From positions 1,054,001-1,118,000 of the forward strand of contig NZ_QXMH01000001.1 of NCBI RefSeq assembly GCF_003568665.1: a DNA stretch of 64,000 nt, read 5' to 3'. The translations under genes and the position numbers were made by a program. The DNA comes from Chitinophaga alhagiae. GTDB taxonomy: Bacteria > Bacteroidota > Bacteroidia > Chitinophagales > Chitinophagaceae. Every line of letters begins with the position of its first letter. Within the stretch, counting starts at the first letter, position 1. Below the pieces are notes generated by a model. That model had not been told where the DNA came from. It saw only the letters and a program-made list of their open reading frames with translations, and did no database searches. Shown here one piece after another: positions 43,656 through 52,630 of the stretch.

Positions 43656-44957
43656 CTAATTCTTCCTGCCCAGCCACTTCACCGCTTCTTTCAGCGTTAC
43701 TTTTTTACCATACAGCAAAATGCCCGTGCGGTAAATTTTTGCGGCCATCCAGGTGGTGCCGATGAAACCGGCTATCAGGCATATCACGGAAAGCGCCAGT
43801 TGCCAGTAGGGCACGGTACCGGGCACCCCGTAAGGAATGCGGGCCATCATCACCACCGGTGAAGAGAAGGGGATAATGCTGCCCCACACCGCCAGCTGCC
43901 CGTTGGGATTGCGTACCGCGGCAAACATGATGAAGATGGAAATGATCACCGGCAGGGTAATGGGGAAGGTGAGAGACTGCGCTTCGTTAGGGTCTTCGTT
44001 CACCAGGCTGCCCACCGCGGCAAACAGCGCCGCGTAGAAGAGGTACCCGCCGAGGAAGTAAAAGATGAAGCAGGCAATGATGAGCGGCCAGTTGGCGCTC
44101 TCTACTACGAAAGATATCTGCTGCATGGCCTTGATGGCGGCCTCGTTCTGCCCGCCGGCCATGCCGTTATTGGCGGCGGCGTTCATGGTTTCCGGGCTGA
44201 GGAACAGGCCCATCAGCGTATACAGGCCAATGATGAGCACCAGCCATATCAGGAACTGCGTAAGCCCCACGCCGGCTATGCCCACTATTTTGCCCATCAT
44301 GAGCTGGAAAGGTTTCACGGTAGATACCATTACTTCCGCCACGCGGTTCATTTTTTCTTCCATCACGCCCCGCATCACCGTAGTGCCGAACACCAGCAGA
44401 ATGATGTATACCAGGAAAGCCGCGCCGTAACCAATGGCATAGGCCAGGCCCGCGCTGCCTTTCTTCTCTTCCTTGCCGGCAAGGTTCACAATGTCTACAT
44501 CCGCGCGGATGCCTTCCAGCTTGGCCTTGTCTATGCCCGCCAGCTCCATGCGTTTGTCTTCCAGCACATTCTCCAGCCGGCGCTCCATGTTGCTTTTCAG
44601 CATCACGTTCATCTGGCCCTTGCTGTAATAGATCACGCTGGGCGGGCGGTTCACGTCCATGGCCGGGATGTGGAGCACGCCGGTGTAGCCCAGCCGCTGG
44701 TAGTTGTTCTTGAGGGTGTCTATACGGGCATCAATAAATTTGTAGTGAACGCCGCCATCGTCTGCCAGCTTGCCTTCAAATATTTTGCTTTCATCCACCA
44801 CGGCCACCTTTTCATCATCTCCCGCCTGCATTACAAAAATGGGAATGAGGAACATGGCCACAAACAGCACGGGCAACAGCAGCGTAACGATGATAAAGGA
44901 TTTTTTCCTGACCCTGGTGAGGTACTCTCTTTTTATGATGATCCAGATCTTGTTCAT
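43656..44957 (-). CDS. ABC-2 type permease (NatB-like)
   Basis: A 433-residue membrane protein. One helix near the N-terminus (20-42) is followed by a long external domain (about 45-175), then five helices in the C-terminal half, with GTTVMRGVMEEKMNRVAEVMVSTVKPFQLMMGKIVG as the conserved ABC-2/NatB segment. It pairs with the ATPase encoded 30 bases upstream. NatAB-type exporters move sodium or other small solutes out of the cell. Transcription runs from the ATPase gene to this gene. Confidence 0.88.
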   Translation of the reverse strand: MNKIWIIIKREYLTRVRKKSFIIVTLLLPVLFVAMFLIPIFVMQAGDDEKVAVVDESKIFEGKLADDGGVHYKFIDARIDTLKNNYQRLGYTGVLHIPAMDVNRPPSVIYYSKGQMNVMLKSNMERRLENVLEDKRMELAGIDKAKLEGIRADVDIVNLAGKEEKKGSAGLAYAIGYGAAFLVYIILLVFGTTVMRGVMEEKMNRVAEVMVSTVKPFQLMMGKIVGIAGVGLTQFLIWLVLIIGLYTLMGLFLSPETMNAAANNGMAGGQNEAAIKAMQQISFVVESANWPLIIACFIFYFLGGYLFYAALFAAVGSLVNEDPNEAQSLTFPITLPVIISIFIMFAAVRNPNGQLAVWGSIIPFSSPVVMMARIPYGVPGTVPYWQLALSVICLIAGFIGTTWMAAKIYRTGILLYGKKVTLKEAVKWLGRKN

Positions 44958-44987
44958 TGTTCAGATTTTGTTGAGATAATAGGCATG

Positions 44988-45908
44988 TTAAACGGCGGCC
45001 TGCGCGGCCTGGGCCACCTGGGTGATGAACACCTCGTTGATGGTGGGGAGTATTTCGCGGAATACGTTCACCTGTATGTTGTGGTGGATGAAGTGCCGCA
45101 GGATGTCGTTCGTCTGGCTGTATTCGTTCAGCTTGAGGGTGTACGCCTTGTCGTGCTGCTGGATGATGGTGAAGTGGTGCGTAGCCATCTGGGCGGGGTT
45201 GGGCTGCTGCTCCAGCGAAATATAAAAAAGGTGCTGCTTGAAATCTTGCTTGATCTGCTTCACCGGCCCGTCCAGCACCTTGCGGCCTTTGTTCACCAGC
45301 ACAATATGGTCGCAGATCTCCTCTACCTGTTCCATGCGGTGGGTGGAGAAAATAATGGTAGTGCCGTTGCGGGCCATGTCAAATATCTCGTTCTGGATCA
45401 GCTGCGAGTTGATGGGGTCAAGGCCGGAGAAGGGCTCGTCCAGTATCAGCAGCTTGGGGTGGTGCATCACGGTGGAAATGAACTGTACTTTCTGCTGCAT
45501 GCCCTTGCTCAGCTCTTCTACTTTTTTGTTGACCCAGGAGGCGATCCCCAGCCGGTTGAACCAGTAGTCTATTTTCTCCTGCGCGTCTTTACGGCTGAGG
45601 CCTTTGAGCTGGGCAAGGTAAAGCGCCTGTTCCCCTACTTTCATTTTTTTGTACAGGCCGCGTTCTTCCGGCATGTACCCGATGTGCTGCACGTCGTTTT
45701 GCGGGTCAAAGCGCCTGCCGTCAAAAATGATGTTGCCGGCATCCGGGTAAAAGATGCCCGTGATCATGCGGAGCAGCGTGGTTTTGCCCGCGCCGTTGGG
45801 ACCTAGCAGGCCGAAGATGCTTCCCTTGGGGATGGAGAAGCTGATATCGTCTACCGCTTTATGGGTAGCGTAGTGCTTTTTGAGATGCTGAAGTTCCAGT
45901 ACGTTCAT
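44988..45908 (-). CDS. ABC transporter ATPase (NatA-like)
   Basis: A 306-residue ATPase. Walker [10 protein letters not shown] (about 35-43), signature LSKGMQQKV, Walker [13 protein letters not shown], and H-loop [11 protein letters not shown] are all present. About 85 C-terminal residues form the usual extra domain of this group (COG4152-like). It energises the downstream ABC-2 permease. The gene is first of a two-gene operon. Confidence 0.92.
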   Translation of the reverse strand: MNVLELQHLKKHYATHKAVDDISFSIPKGSIFGLLGPNGAGKTTLLRMITGIFYPDAGNIIFDGRRFDPQNDVQHIGYMPEERGLYKKMKVGEQALYLAQLKGLSRKDAQEKIDYWFNRLGIASWVNKKVEELSKGMQQKVQFISTVMHHPKLLILDEPFSGLDPINSQLIQNEIFDMARNGTTIIFSTHRMEQVEEICDHIVLVNKGRKVLDGPVKQIKQDFKQHLFYISLEQQPNPAQMATHHFTIIQQHDKAYTLKLNEYSQTNDILRHFIHHNIQVNVFREILPTINEVFITQVAQAAQAAV

Positions 45909-45999
45909 GGCGGCAAATTACCTATTTGAGGTATTGCGGCCAAGGAATTTATGAGGGATTTTCCTAATAATACACCAACACGCAGATTAACGGTACCAA

Positions 46000-46036
46000 C
46001 CGGTTTTACCGGGGCCGGGTGGTGATAGCTGCTGCG
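46000..46036. repeat. Partial duplicate of the 3' end of the FAD gene
   Basis: CCGGTTTTACCGGG at 46000-46013 recurs at 46096-46109, across the stop codon of the FAD oxidoreductase gene, and similarity continues for about 20 more bases. Read on the minus strand, the copy gives AAAITTRPR then stop against the real end AEAIAMQAR then stop. Confidence 0.5.
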
Positions 46037-46101
46037 CTGCGGTAAGATCTTTGCAAGCGGGTGAATATGCCACTATTACCGCGGCGGACTTCCAGCCGGT
46101 T

Positions 46102-47661
46102 TTACCGGGCCTGCATGGCAATAGCTTCCGCCACCCGCTCTCCGTCCATAGCGGCAGACACAATGCCGCCCGCGTAACCGGCGCCTTCCCCGCAGGGGTA
46201 CAGGCCCCTGAGCTGCGGGTGCTCCAGCGTGTCCGCATGGCGGGGAATACGTACGGGAGAGGATGTGCGGGACTCTGTGGCCACCAGTATGGCGTTTTCC
46301 GTATAGTACCCTTTTATCTTTTTGCCGAAGGCCCTGAAGGCTTCGCGCAGGCGGGTATGCACAGCGCCGGGCAATACCTGCCGGAGGTCCGCGCTTTTTA
46401 CACCGGGAATGTAGGAGCAATCCGGCAGCGAGGCTGACACCTTGCCGTTCACAAAGTCCGTCATGCGCTGTGCCGGCGCTACGAACTTTCCTCCGCCGGC
46501 CTTGAACGCCGCGCGTTCTACCGCCTGCTGGTAATACATGGCGGCCAGCGGCCCTTCTTTTGCGAACGGCGCAAAGTCACTTTCATCTACCGTTACCACC
46601 ATGCCGGAGTTGGCGTAAGGGTTGTTGCGTTTGGAGGGAGACCAGCCGTTCACTACCAGCTCTCCCGGCGCGGTGGCGGCGGGCGCTATGATGCCGCCGG
46701 GGCACATGCAGAAAGAGAACACGCCGCGGCCCTGCACCTGCTCTACCAGGCTGTAGCTGGCGGGGGGCAGGTACTCGCCCCGGAAGAGGGTATGGTACTG
46801 CGCGCTGTCTATCAGCGCCTGGGGGTGCTCTACGCGTACGCCCAGTGCAAAAGGTTTGGCCTCTATCAACACCTGCTGGCGGTGCAGCATGATAAAGATA
46901 TCTCTTGCGGAGTGGCCGGTAGCCAATATGACAGCCGCGCCCTGCCAGCTTTCGCCATCCGCCGTTGTTACACCTGTTACCCGGCCGTTGTTCAGCAGCA
47001 GGCCTGTTACCTTTTGTTCAAAATGCACTTCGCCGCCGCAGTCTTCGATCTGCCCGCGCATGGCGGTGATGATGTGCGGCAGCTTGTTGGTGCCGATATG
47101 GGGATGGGCGTCTGTAAGAATATTTTCGTCAGCGCCAAACTGCTGGAAGATGTGAAGGATGCGGTTGATGCTGCCGCGCTTGTTGGAGCGGGTATACAGC
47201 TTGCCGTCAGAATAGGTGCCGGCGCCGCCTTCTCCAAAACAGTAGTTGGACTCCGGGTCTACCTCACCGGTTTTATTGAGCGTGGCCAGGTCCCGCCGGC
47301 GGGCGCGTACATCCTTGCCTCTCTCCAGCACTACGGGCCTGTAACCCAGCTCTGCCAGGCGCAGCGCCGCAAAGAGGCCCGCGGGGCCGGCGCCGATCAC
47401 TATTACACGCGTGGCATCGGCGGCAAGCCGCTTGTAGTGGAACTGTGGCGATGTTCTTTCCTGGAAAGGCTCGTTCACGAACACCTGCAGCGTCAATACA
47501 AAATACACCTGGCGCGAGCGGGCGTCTATAGAGCGTTTGAGCAGGTTGAAGCCGGTGATGGCGCCGGGCTTCACGCCCAGGGCCGCGGCGGCGTGCCGGG
47601 TAATATGCTGGTGAAGGGCGGCCTCGCGGGGAGGCAGCTTGAGAGAGAGCTGGTGTATCAT
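46102..47661 (-). CDS. FAD-dependent oxidoreductase of the COG2509 group
   Basis: A 519-residue protein. An N-terminal domain of about 85 residues precedes the dinucleotide-binding VIVIGAGPAGLFAALRLAELG (about 86-106). FGEGGAGTYSDGKLYTR and the later ATGHSARDIF and CPGGIIAPAAT are landmarks of this group of large FAD proteins. The C-terminal GLYPCGEGAGYAGGIVSAAMDGERVAEAI is the second FAD-binding segment. The exact reaction is unknown. It is a single gene and carries a decayed copy of its 3' end about 96 bases beyond its stop. Confidence 0.88.
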   Translation of the reverse strand: MIHQLSLKLPPREAALHQHITRHAAAALGVKPGAITGFNLLKRSIDARSRQVYFVLTLQVFVNEPFQERTSPQFHYKRLAADATRVIVIGAGPAGLFAALRLAELGYRPVVLERGKDVRARRRDLATLNKTGEVDPESNYCFGEGGAGTYSDGKLYTRSNKRGSINRILHIFQQFGADENILTDAHPHIGTNKLPHIITAMRGQIEDCGGEVHFEQKVTGLLLNNGRVTGVTTADGESWQGAAVILATGHSARDIFIMLHRQQVLIEAKPFALGVRVEHPQALIDSAQYHTLFRGEYLPPASYSLVEQVQGRGVFSFCMCPGGIIAPAATAPGELVVNGWSPSKRNNPYANSGMVVTVDESDFAPFAKEGPLAAMYYQQAVERAAFKAGGGKFVAPAQRMTDFVNGKVSASLPDCSYIPGVKSADLRQVLPGAVHTRLREAFRAFGKKIKGYYTENAILVATESRTSSPVRIPRHADTLEHPQLRGLYPCGEGAGYAGGIVSAAMDGERVAEAIAMQAR

Positions 47662-47713
47662 GCGCGGTTAGGTATTTATCCTAAAACTGGCTGCAAAGAT
47701 AACATAAAAGCGG

Positions 47714-47748
47714 CAAGGGGACACCGCTTGTGTAACGGTGTCCCCTTG
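47714..47748 (-). terminator. Terminator after the DUF3127 gene
   Basis: A perfect 12-bp stem (AAGGGGACACCG and its complement) with a 9-base loop, about 25 bases after the DUF3127 stop on the minus strand. Confidence 0.7.
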
Positions 47749-47773
47749 GCCTGATATTTTTAACGGGTATTTG

Positions 47774-48157
47774 TCAGAACGGCAGATCGTCCCCGCTGTT
47801 GCCTGCAGAGGGTGCTTCCTGGGAAGTGTTGTAGTCCGGCATGCGGTCAGCGCCCGGCTGTGCCTGCATCATGCTTTCCATACGCCATGCATCGAGGTTG
47901 GTGATGTAATTCACCTTACCGTCTTTTTCCCAGCGGGTGCCTTTTATATTAAAATAAACTTTAACCATTTCTCCTTCATTGTGACGGTCAATAATGGTAG
48001 TGCGGTCTTGTACGGACTGGAACTTGATATAGTTGGTGATTACCCGGCCATTGATATCGTCTGTTTTCTCTATTACAAACTCCCGGGTTTTAAAAGACTC
48101 ACTGCGTTGAACGGTGTTATACTTCACTACCAGCTTTCCGGTAATTTCAAAACTCAT
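47774..48157 (-). CDS. DUF3127 protein with SSB-like C-terminal tip
   Basis: A 127-residue protein. Residues about 1-85 are the DUF3127 domain, a beta-rich OB-like fold (MSFEITGKLVVKYNTVQRSESFKTREFVIEK, then NYIKFQSVQDRT). The tail is polar and ends in GDDLPF, the same kind of acidic tip with final Phe that single-strand DNA-binding proteins use to recruit partners. This suggests a single-strand-binding-like role. No canonical ssb gene is in the window. It faces away from dnaA across a 546-base gap. Confidence 0.8.
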   Translation of the reverse strand: MSFEITGKLVVKYNTVQRSESFKTREFVIEKTDDINGRVITNYIKFQSVQDRTTIIDRHNEGEMVKVYFNIKGTRWEKDGKVNYITNLDAWRMESMMQAQPGADRMPDYNTSQEAPSAGNSGDDLPF

Positions 48158-48703
48158 AATAACAAATTTAAAAATTTCAGTTGCGCCAAAGATAAGTTTT
48201 TCAGTGTAGGATCGCTTAATTACTTTTGCACAAGTTATTCTACTTTTTTAGCGAACAACACCATACATTTGCACGGAATTTGAGAATAACAGCAAAGCAG
48301 TATCCAAAAAAGTGAGATGTCTACAGCCTACTAAATACCCGCTGGACCATACCTCTACAACCGGATTTTACAAGCAATGGTATTTTACCTGTTAAGCTGT
48401 GTTTTTTATGCAAACCAGTAAACAGTTTTACAAAATACCTGTTAATCATGCCTGTACGGTTTAGCACTTTTCATTGTGGTGGAATTGCTGGCTAAACGGG
48501 TGTTTTAGCCGAAAAAACTTGAATAAACAGGAGCAACACACACTGTAATTGTTGGAAATAAAACAAGGGCAGATTTATTTTTTTTTTCAACATTTTAATC
48601 AGATATTCGTCGTCCTGTCAAAAAAATTCTTCAACCGCCCGTATTGAAGAATTTGTATTCGAGAACACCCAAATTATAAACACGATTAATTTTTTTTATC
48701 TAA
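48158..48703. other. AT-rich intergenic region upstream of dnaA (candidate origin)
   Basis: A 546-base gap with no gene, AT-rich and with long T-runs near 48580 and 48690. TTTTACAAG and TTTTACAAA recur at about 48366 and 48426, and TACCTGTTAA is found twice (about 48386 and 48436). I found no exact DnaA box (TTATCCACA); TTATAAACA near 48674 is the nearest. It may hold dnaA regulation or a replication origin; evidence for an origin is weak. Confidence 0.35.
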
Positions 48704-50137
48704 ATGAACAAAACTTGCGAACAAGTTTGGGAAAGGTGTCTGAATATAATCAGGGATATTGTGGAATGGCAGCCATTCAAAACATGGTTTGAACCGATAA
48801 AACCCGTAAAGCTTGAAAACAATGTTTTAACCATTCAGGTCCCCAGCCAGTTTTTTTATGAATATCTGGAAGAGCATTATGTAGGTCTATTAGGTAAAAC
48901 CATCAAACGCGAATTAGGAAAAGAAGCCAGGCTGGAATACCGGATAGTGGTTGAAAATGGTACCCCCCACCAACATCCTAAAACGGTGAATATGCCTACG
49001 CAGTTTACCAAGCCTCAGAAGGACAGCGAAGTTGATTTCCCGTTAACGATACAAAACCCGGTCAAGAATCCCTTTGTGATACCGGGCATCAAACGTGTGC
49101 AGATAGATTCCCAGCTGAACCACAACTATACGTTCGAGGCCTTTATTGAGGGCGACTGCAACCGGGTGGCGCGCAGGGCGGGCAAAACCGTATCTGACAA
49201 GCCGGGCGGCACCTCCTTCAACCCCCTGGTGATCTACGGCAGCGTAGGCCTCGGCAAAACCCACCTGGCGCAGGCCATCGGCAACGAGGTGAAAAGGCAA
49301 AGCCCCAACAAGGCCGTACTGTACGTGAGCGCGGAAAAATTCATCAACCAGTTCATTGACCACTCCAAGAACAACATCATCAATGACTTTATACATTTTT
49401 ATCAATTGATAGATGTATTGATCGTAGACGATATCCAGTTCTTTGCCCGCGCCGAAAAATCGCAGGACGCGTTTTTTGCCATCTTCAACCACCTTCACCA
49501 GAGCGGCAAACAACTGATACTGACATCAGACAAACCGCCCAAAGACCTGGACGGGGTGCAGGAGCGCCTGCTGAGCCGCTTCCGCTGGGGCCTGAGCGCA
49601 GACATCCAGCTGCCGGACTTCGAGACCCGCATGGAGATACTGGAAATGAAAATGCGGAACGACGGGCTGGAGATGCCCAAAGAAGTAGTGAAGTACGTAG
49701 CCTACAACATCCAGAGCAACGTAAGGGAGCTGGAAGGCGCGCTGATCTCGCTGCTGGCGCAGTCTTCCCTCAACCGGAAGGAAATTGACCTGGAACTGGC
49801 CAAACGCGTGCTGAAATCTTTCGTTAAAACGTCTTCCAAAGAAATTACCATAGACAGCATCCAGAAAATGGTATGCGAGTATTTTGATGTGCCGTATGAC
49901 AAACTGCTGCAAAAAACCCGCAAGCGGGAAATTGTACAGGCCCGGCAGATCACCATGTACCTGGCAAAAAGTTTTACCAAAAATTCTCTCAAGACCATCG
50001 GCGAGCATTTTGGCGGCCGTGACCACACTACGGTGATCCACTCCTGCCAAACCGTAAAAGACCTGATGGATACAGACAACAGCTTCCGGGACAGCGTAAT
50101 TGAATTGCAACAAAAAGTGCAACTCGCTGCCATGTAA
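48704..50137 (+). CDS. dnaA: Chromosomal replication initiator DnaA
   Basis: A 477-residue protein of normal length. Domain I opens with CEQVWERCLNIIRDIV; the AAA+ domain has Walker A GSVGLGKTH (about residues 179-187) and Walker B LIVDDIQFF; domain IV ends with the DNA-binding helix-turn-helix and signature GGRDHTTVIHSC. It binds DnaA boxes and opens the origin. ATG 48704 matches the family start. A terminator and the next promoter follow directly. Confidence 0.97.
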   Translation: MNKTCEQVWERCLNIIRDIVEWQPFKTWFEPIKPVKLENNVLTIQVPSQFFYEYLEEHYVGLLGKTIKRELGKEARLEYRIVVENGTPHQHPKTVNMPTQFTKPQKDSEVDFPLTIQNPVKNPFVIPGIKRVQIDSQLNHNYTFEAFIEGDCNRVARRAGKTVSDKPGGTSFNPLVIYGSVGLGKTHLAQAIGNEVKRQSPNKAVLYVSAEKFINQFIDHSKNNIINDFIHFYQLIDVLIVDDIQFFARAEKSQDAFFAIFNHLHQSGKQLILTSDKPPKDLDGVQERLLSRFRWGLSADIQLPDFETRMEILEMKMRNDGLEMPKEVVKYVAYNIQSNVRELEGALISLLAQSSLNRKEIDLELAKRVLKSFVKTSSKEITIDSIQKMVCEYFDVPYDKLLQKTRKREIVQARQITMYLAKSFTKNSLKTIGEHFGGRDHTTVIHSCQTVKDLMDTDNSFRDSVIELQQKVQLAAM

Positions 50138-50164
50138 CCCCTGCAACCAATGCAAAGTAATTCG

Positions 50165-50199
50165 GCGGGGCCTGTCACTTGACAAGCCCCGCTTTTTTT
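50165..50199 (+). terminator. Terminator after dnaA
   Basis: GCGGGGC (50165-50171) pairs with GCCCCGC (50186-50192); the stem continues inward through GTC/GAC with one mismatch, and a run of seven T follows (50193-50199). Confidence 0.8.
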
Positions 50200-50227
50200 G
50201 GTACCTTATGGCCACAACGCACATTTG
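50197..50227 (+). promoter_or_regulatory. Promoter of the phosphodiesterase gene
   Basis: TTTG (50197-50200), 19 bases, CACATTTG (50220-50227), one mismatch from consensus. The -33 box lies in the T-run of the dnaA terminator. The ATG is only six bases after the -7 box, so the mRNA may be leaderless. Confidence 0.6.
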
Positions 50228-50232
50228 TTATT

Positions 50233-51087
50233 ATGCTACGCCATCTCTTCACCGCCCTTTGCTGCCTCCTTGCCCTGCTGCCCGCCGCCGCGCAGTACAC
50301 CACGGCCAATGCCCATTCTCATAACGACTACCTGCAGGCCCGGCCTTTCCAGCTGGCGTTTGACCGGGGCTTCGGCGCTGTGGAGGCAGATGTTTTTGAA
50401 CGCAACGGCGAGCTGTACGTGGCGCATACGGCCGCGGAAATAGATACGGCGCGCACCTTGCGCAGGCTTTACCTGCAACCGCTGCAACAAATGATCATGG
50501 AAAAAAGAGGGGTGTTTGCGGAAGAGGGAAAAGACGCCATGCTCAAAAGAGTAGCGGCGGGCTGGGCCACACAGGGGAATGCCGCCGCACAAAACACCCT
50601 TGCTGCCGGAAACCGCACCCTGCTGCTGCTGATAGATTTCAAGACCGCCGGCGTGCCTACCATGCAGGCCCTGTTGCAACAGCTGCAAAACTTCCCGCTC
50701 ATTACCTCCCACCCGCAGGTACAGCTGGTCATTAGCGGCAGCCGGCCCGATGCGGCGCTCTGGCAAAATTATCCGCCCTACATCCTGTTTGACGGGCTGC
50801 CCAACGCCAGCTACACCGCGGAGCAACTGCAGCGCATTCCTCTTTTCAGCGACAACTTCCGCAGCTATGCATCGTGGAACGGGCGGGATGATCTGCCCGC
50901 GCAGGATGAGGCCAACATAACGGCCGTTGTCAGCAAGGTACACGCCCTGCAAAAGAAATTCCGCTTCTGGGCCACGCCAGATACCAACGCGGCCTGGGCC
51001 GCCATGATGCGGCTGGGTGTAGACTATATCAATACAGACCAGGTAAACGGGCTGGCGGATTACCTGCAGGCGGCATCATCCAAATAA
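50233..51087 (+). CDS. Secreted GDPD/PI-PLC-like phosphodiesterase
   Basis: A 284-residue protein with a signal peptide (cut near AAAQ, residue 19). NAHSHNDYLQARPFQLAFDRGFGAVEADVFERNGELYVAH has the two histidines and the Glu-x-Asp of the glycerophosphodiester phosphodiesterase/phospholipase C-type TIM barrel. It probably cleaves lipid head-group diesters in the periplasm. ATG 50233 is chosen because the signal peptide starts there; the longer frame from 50179 begins inside the dnaA terminator. Its 3' end overlaps the convergent SRPBCC gene by 12 bases. Confidence 0.83.
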   Translation: MLRHLFTALCCLLALLPAAAQYTTANAHSHNDYLQARPFQLAFDRGFGAVEADVFERNGELYVAHTAAEIDTARTLRRLYLQPLQQMIMEKRGVFAEEGKDAMLKRVAAGWATQGNAAAQNTLAAGNRTLLLLIDFKTAGVPTMQALLQQLQNFPLITSHPQVQLVISGSRPDAALWQNYPPYILFDGLPNASYTAEQLQRIPLFSDNFRSYASWNGRDDLPAQDEANITAVVSKVHALQKKFRFWATPDTNAAWAAMMRLGVDYINTDQVNGLADYLQAASSK

Positions 51088-51852
51088 CTCATCAAGCTGC
51101 CGCTGCCAGCGCTGCTCTTCTGCTTTTACCACTTCCGCAGGTACGCCATAGGCGCCTATCCACGCCCAGATGGTAACGTCCGCGCCGGGCTGGAAACGCT
51201 CCGCCGTCAGGCGGAACATGGCGTTGTTCAGGTGCTCCAGGGTACCGCACAGGTCCTGCGGGGGATTGAGGTATACCAGGCGGCCTTCATAGCGGCTGCC
51301 TAACGGCGTGGTATATACGTATTGTTCTCCATGTACCGTAATGCCCCCGCGGGTCAGCAGGTTCCACACCTCCTGCACGGGCAGTTGTACGTTCACCTGC
51401 GCCAGCGCCACCACGCGGTCTTTGCCGGCATGGTGCTCCAGGTAATGTTTGAGGCTGAGAGACTCTGTGTCCCAGCCGCGGCGCACGCCGTCATAGATCT
51501 CATCCCAGCCGCTCTCTCCGCCAAAGCCCGCATGTACAATGCGCAGCAGGGTCTTTCCTTCTTTGGCTTCCAGGAAAAATTCTACCGCCAGCCGTCGCGG
51601 CACAGCGGATACCATTTTATAATGATCCTCGTTGTACCCGAGGCGCAGGTATTTGTTTTCCTGCTGCTCTTCTATTTCCATTTCCCAGTCTACCCCGCCT
51701 CCCCAGGAAAGATCCACCTTGCCGTTCTCTACCCGCGCCTTGCGCGGGAACCACCGCTCCAGTTCCCGGGCTTGGGTGAGCGCTTTCCACACCGCCTCTA
51801 CCGGCGCATTGATTTCCCGGGCCGCGTGAATGGCCCTGTTACTGTTTTTCAT
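51076..51852 (-). CDS. SRPBCC (AHSA1-type) protein with two domains
   Basis: A 258-residue protein. The first half (IHAAREINAPVEAVWKALTQARELERWFPRKARV...GGEMEWE-type strands) is a clear SRPBCC/AHSA1 hydrophobic-pocket domain to about residue 140; the second (RVVALAQVNVQLPVQEVWNLLTRGGITVHGEQYVYTTPLGSRYEG) repeats the same fold less clearly. Proteins of this type bind lipids or other ligands and often pair with an ArsR-like regulator, as here. It overlaps that regulator gene by 14 bases. Confidence 0.87.
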   Translation of the reverse strand: MKNSNRAIHAAREINAPVEAVWKALTQARELERWFPRKARVENGKVDLSWGGGVDWEMEIEEQQENKYLRLGYNEDHYKMVSAVPRRLAVEFFLEAKEGKTLLRIVHAGFGGESGWDEIYDGVRRGWDTESLSLKHYLEHHAGKDRVVALAQVNVQLPVQEVWNLLTRGGITVHGEQYVYTTPLGSRYEGRLVYLNPPQDLCGTLEHLNNAMFRLTAERFQPGADVTIWAWIGAYGVPAEVVKAEEQRWQRQLDELFG

Positions 51853-52429
51853 GATGCTGCTTTTTTAACACAGGGTGAGAAAACAGGTGGAACTGGTAAG
51901 CCCTGCCGTCAGGCGCCTTGTCTGTATGGTACCTGGCAGCCAGCTTGCTGATGGCCCTGGCCAGCTCTTCCGTGAAAGCCTGCAGCTGGTCAGGGCTGGA
52001 GAAACGCACTGCTGTTTGGAGGGTGAAGGTGGGCAGCTTTTTCCGGGCCTTTTGCGCGCCGGTCTGCAGCGCGGCTACATCCTGTATCAGTTGTGACGCC
52101 GCGGCCACCAGGTAGGCGGAAGAGAACTTGTCCTGCACGGCAGACGGGTCTGCCCCGGCCGTGTTAAGCACTACCATGTACGAGCGGGAAGTGGCGCGCA
52201 GCACGCGTTCCGTGCAGTTGCCTTTCCTGCGCTCTTCCACCAGCTCTATCAATTCATTCTTTTCCAGTTCTTTCAGGTGGTAGTTCAGCTGCTGCCGCGG
52301 CATGTTCAGCACGCGGGACAGGCCGGCGGCGGAATTGGGCTCCCGCAGCTCTTCCAGTATACGGATGCGGAGCGGGTTCATCATGGCCGCCGCTACCTGG
52401 GTATCCTGTATAAAATTATGCGCTCTCAT
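51839..52429 (-). CDS. ArsR-type winged-helix regulator
   Basis: A 196-residue protein. Residues about 10-85 form a winged helix (MMNPLRIRILEELREPNSAAGLSRVLNMPRQQLNYHLKELEKNELIELVEERRKGNCTERVLRATSRSYMV); the rest is helical. It is longer than simple ArsR proteins. It begins 18 bases after a perfect 16-bp palindrome and overlaps the SRPBCC gene by 14 bases, so the two are cotranscribed and probably autoregulated. Confidence 0.87.
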   Translation of the reverse strand: MRAHNFIQDTQVAAAMMNPLRIRILEELREPNSAAGLSRVLNMPRQQLNYHLKELEKNELIELVEERRKGNCTERVLRATSRSYMVVLNTAGADPSAVQDKFSSAYLVAAASQLIQDVAALQTGAQKARKKLPTFTLQTAVRFSSPDQLQAFTEELARAISKLAARYHTDKAPDGRAYQFHLFSHPVLKKQHHEKQ

Positions 52430-52446
52430 ATAATGAAGGTAACACC

Positions 52447-52462
52447 GAAAAATTAATTTTTC
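52447..52462. promoter_or_regulatory. Palindrome upstream of the winged-helix regulator
   Basis: GAAAAATTAATTTTTC is a perfect 16-bp palindrome 17 bases before the regulator's ATG, in the position of an autorepressor site. AT-rich palindromes can arise by chance, so this stays a candidate. Confidence 0.45.
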
Positions 52463-52630
52463 AAGGAAACCCTAAGTTTCAAAGCAACCAACTGGTTTTT
52501 TATTTTCTACACATGTTTAAAAAATATAATTACAAATTTGTTTTTGTAGTGTTGTCCGTATTCAGCTTGAATTGGTTAAATTGTAATATATCCGCTGCAT
52601 CAGCCAGAATCTAAATCTAAATCTTGCCTT

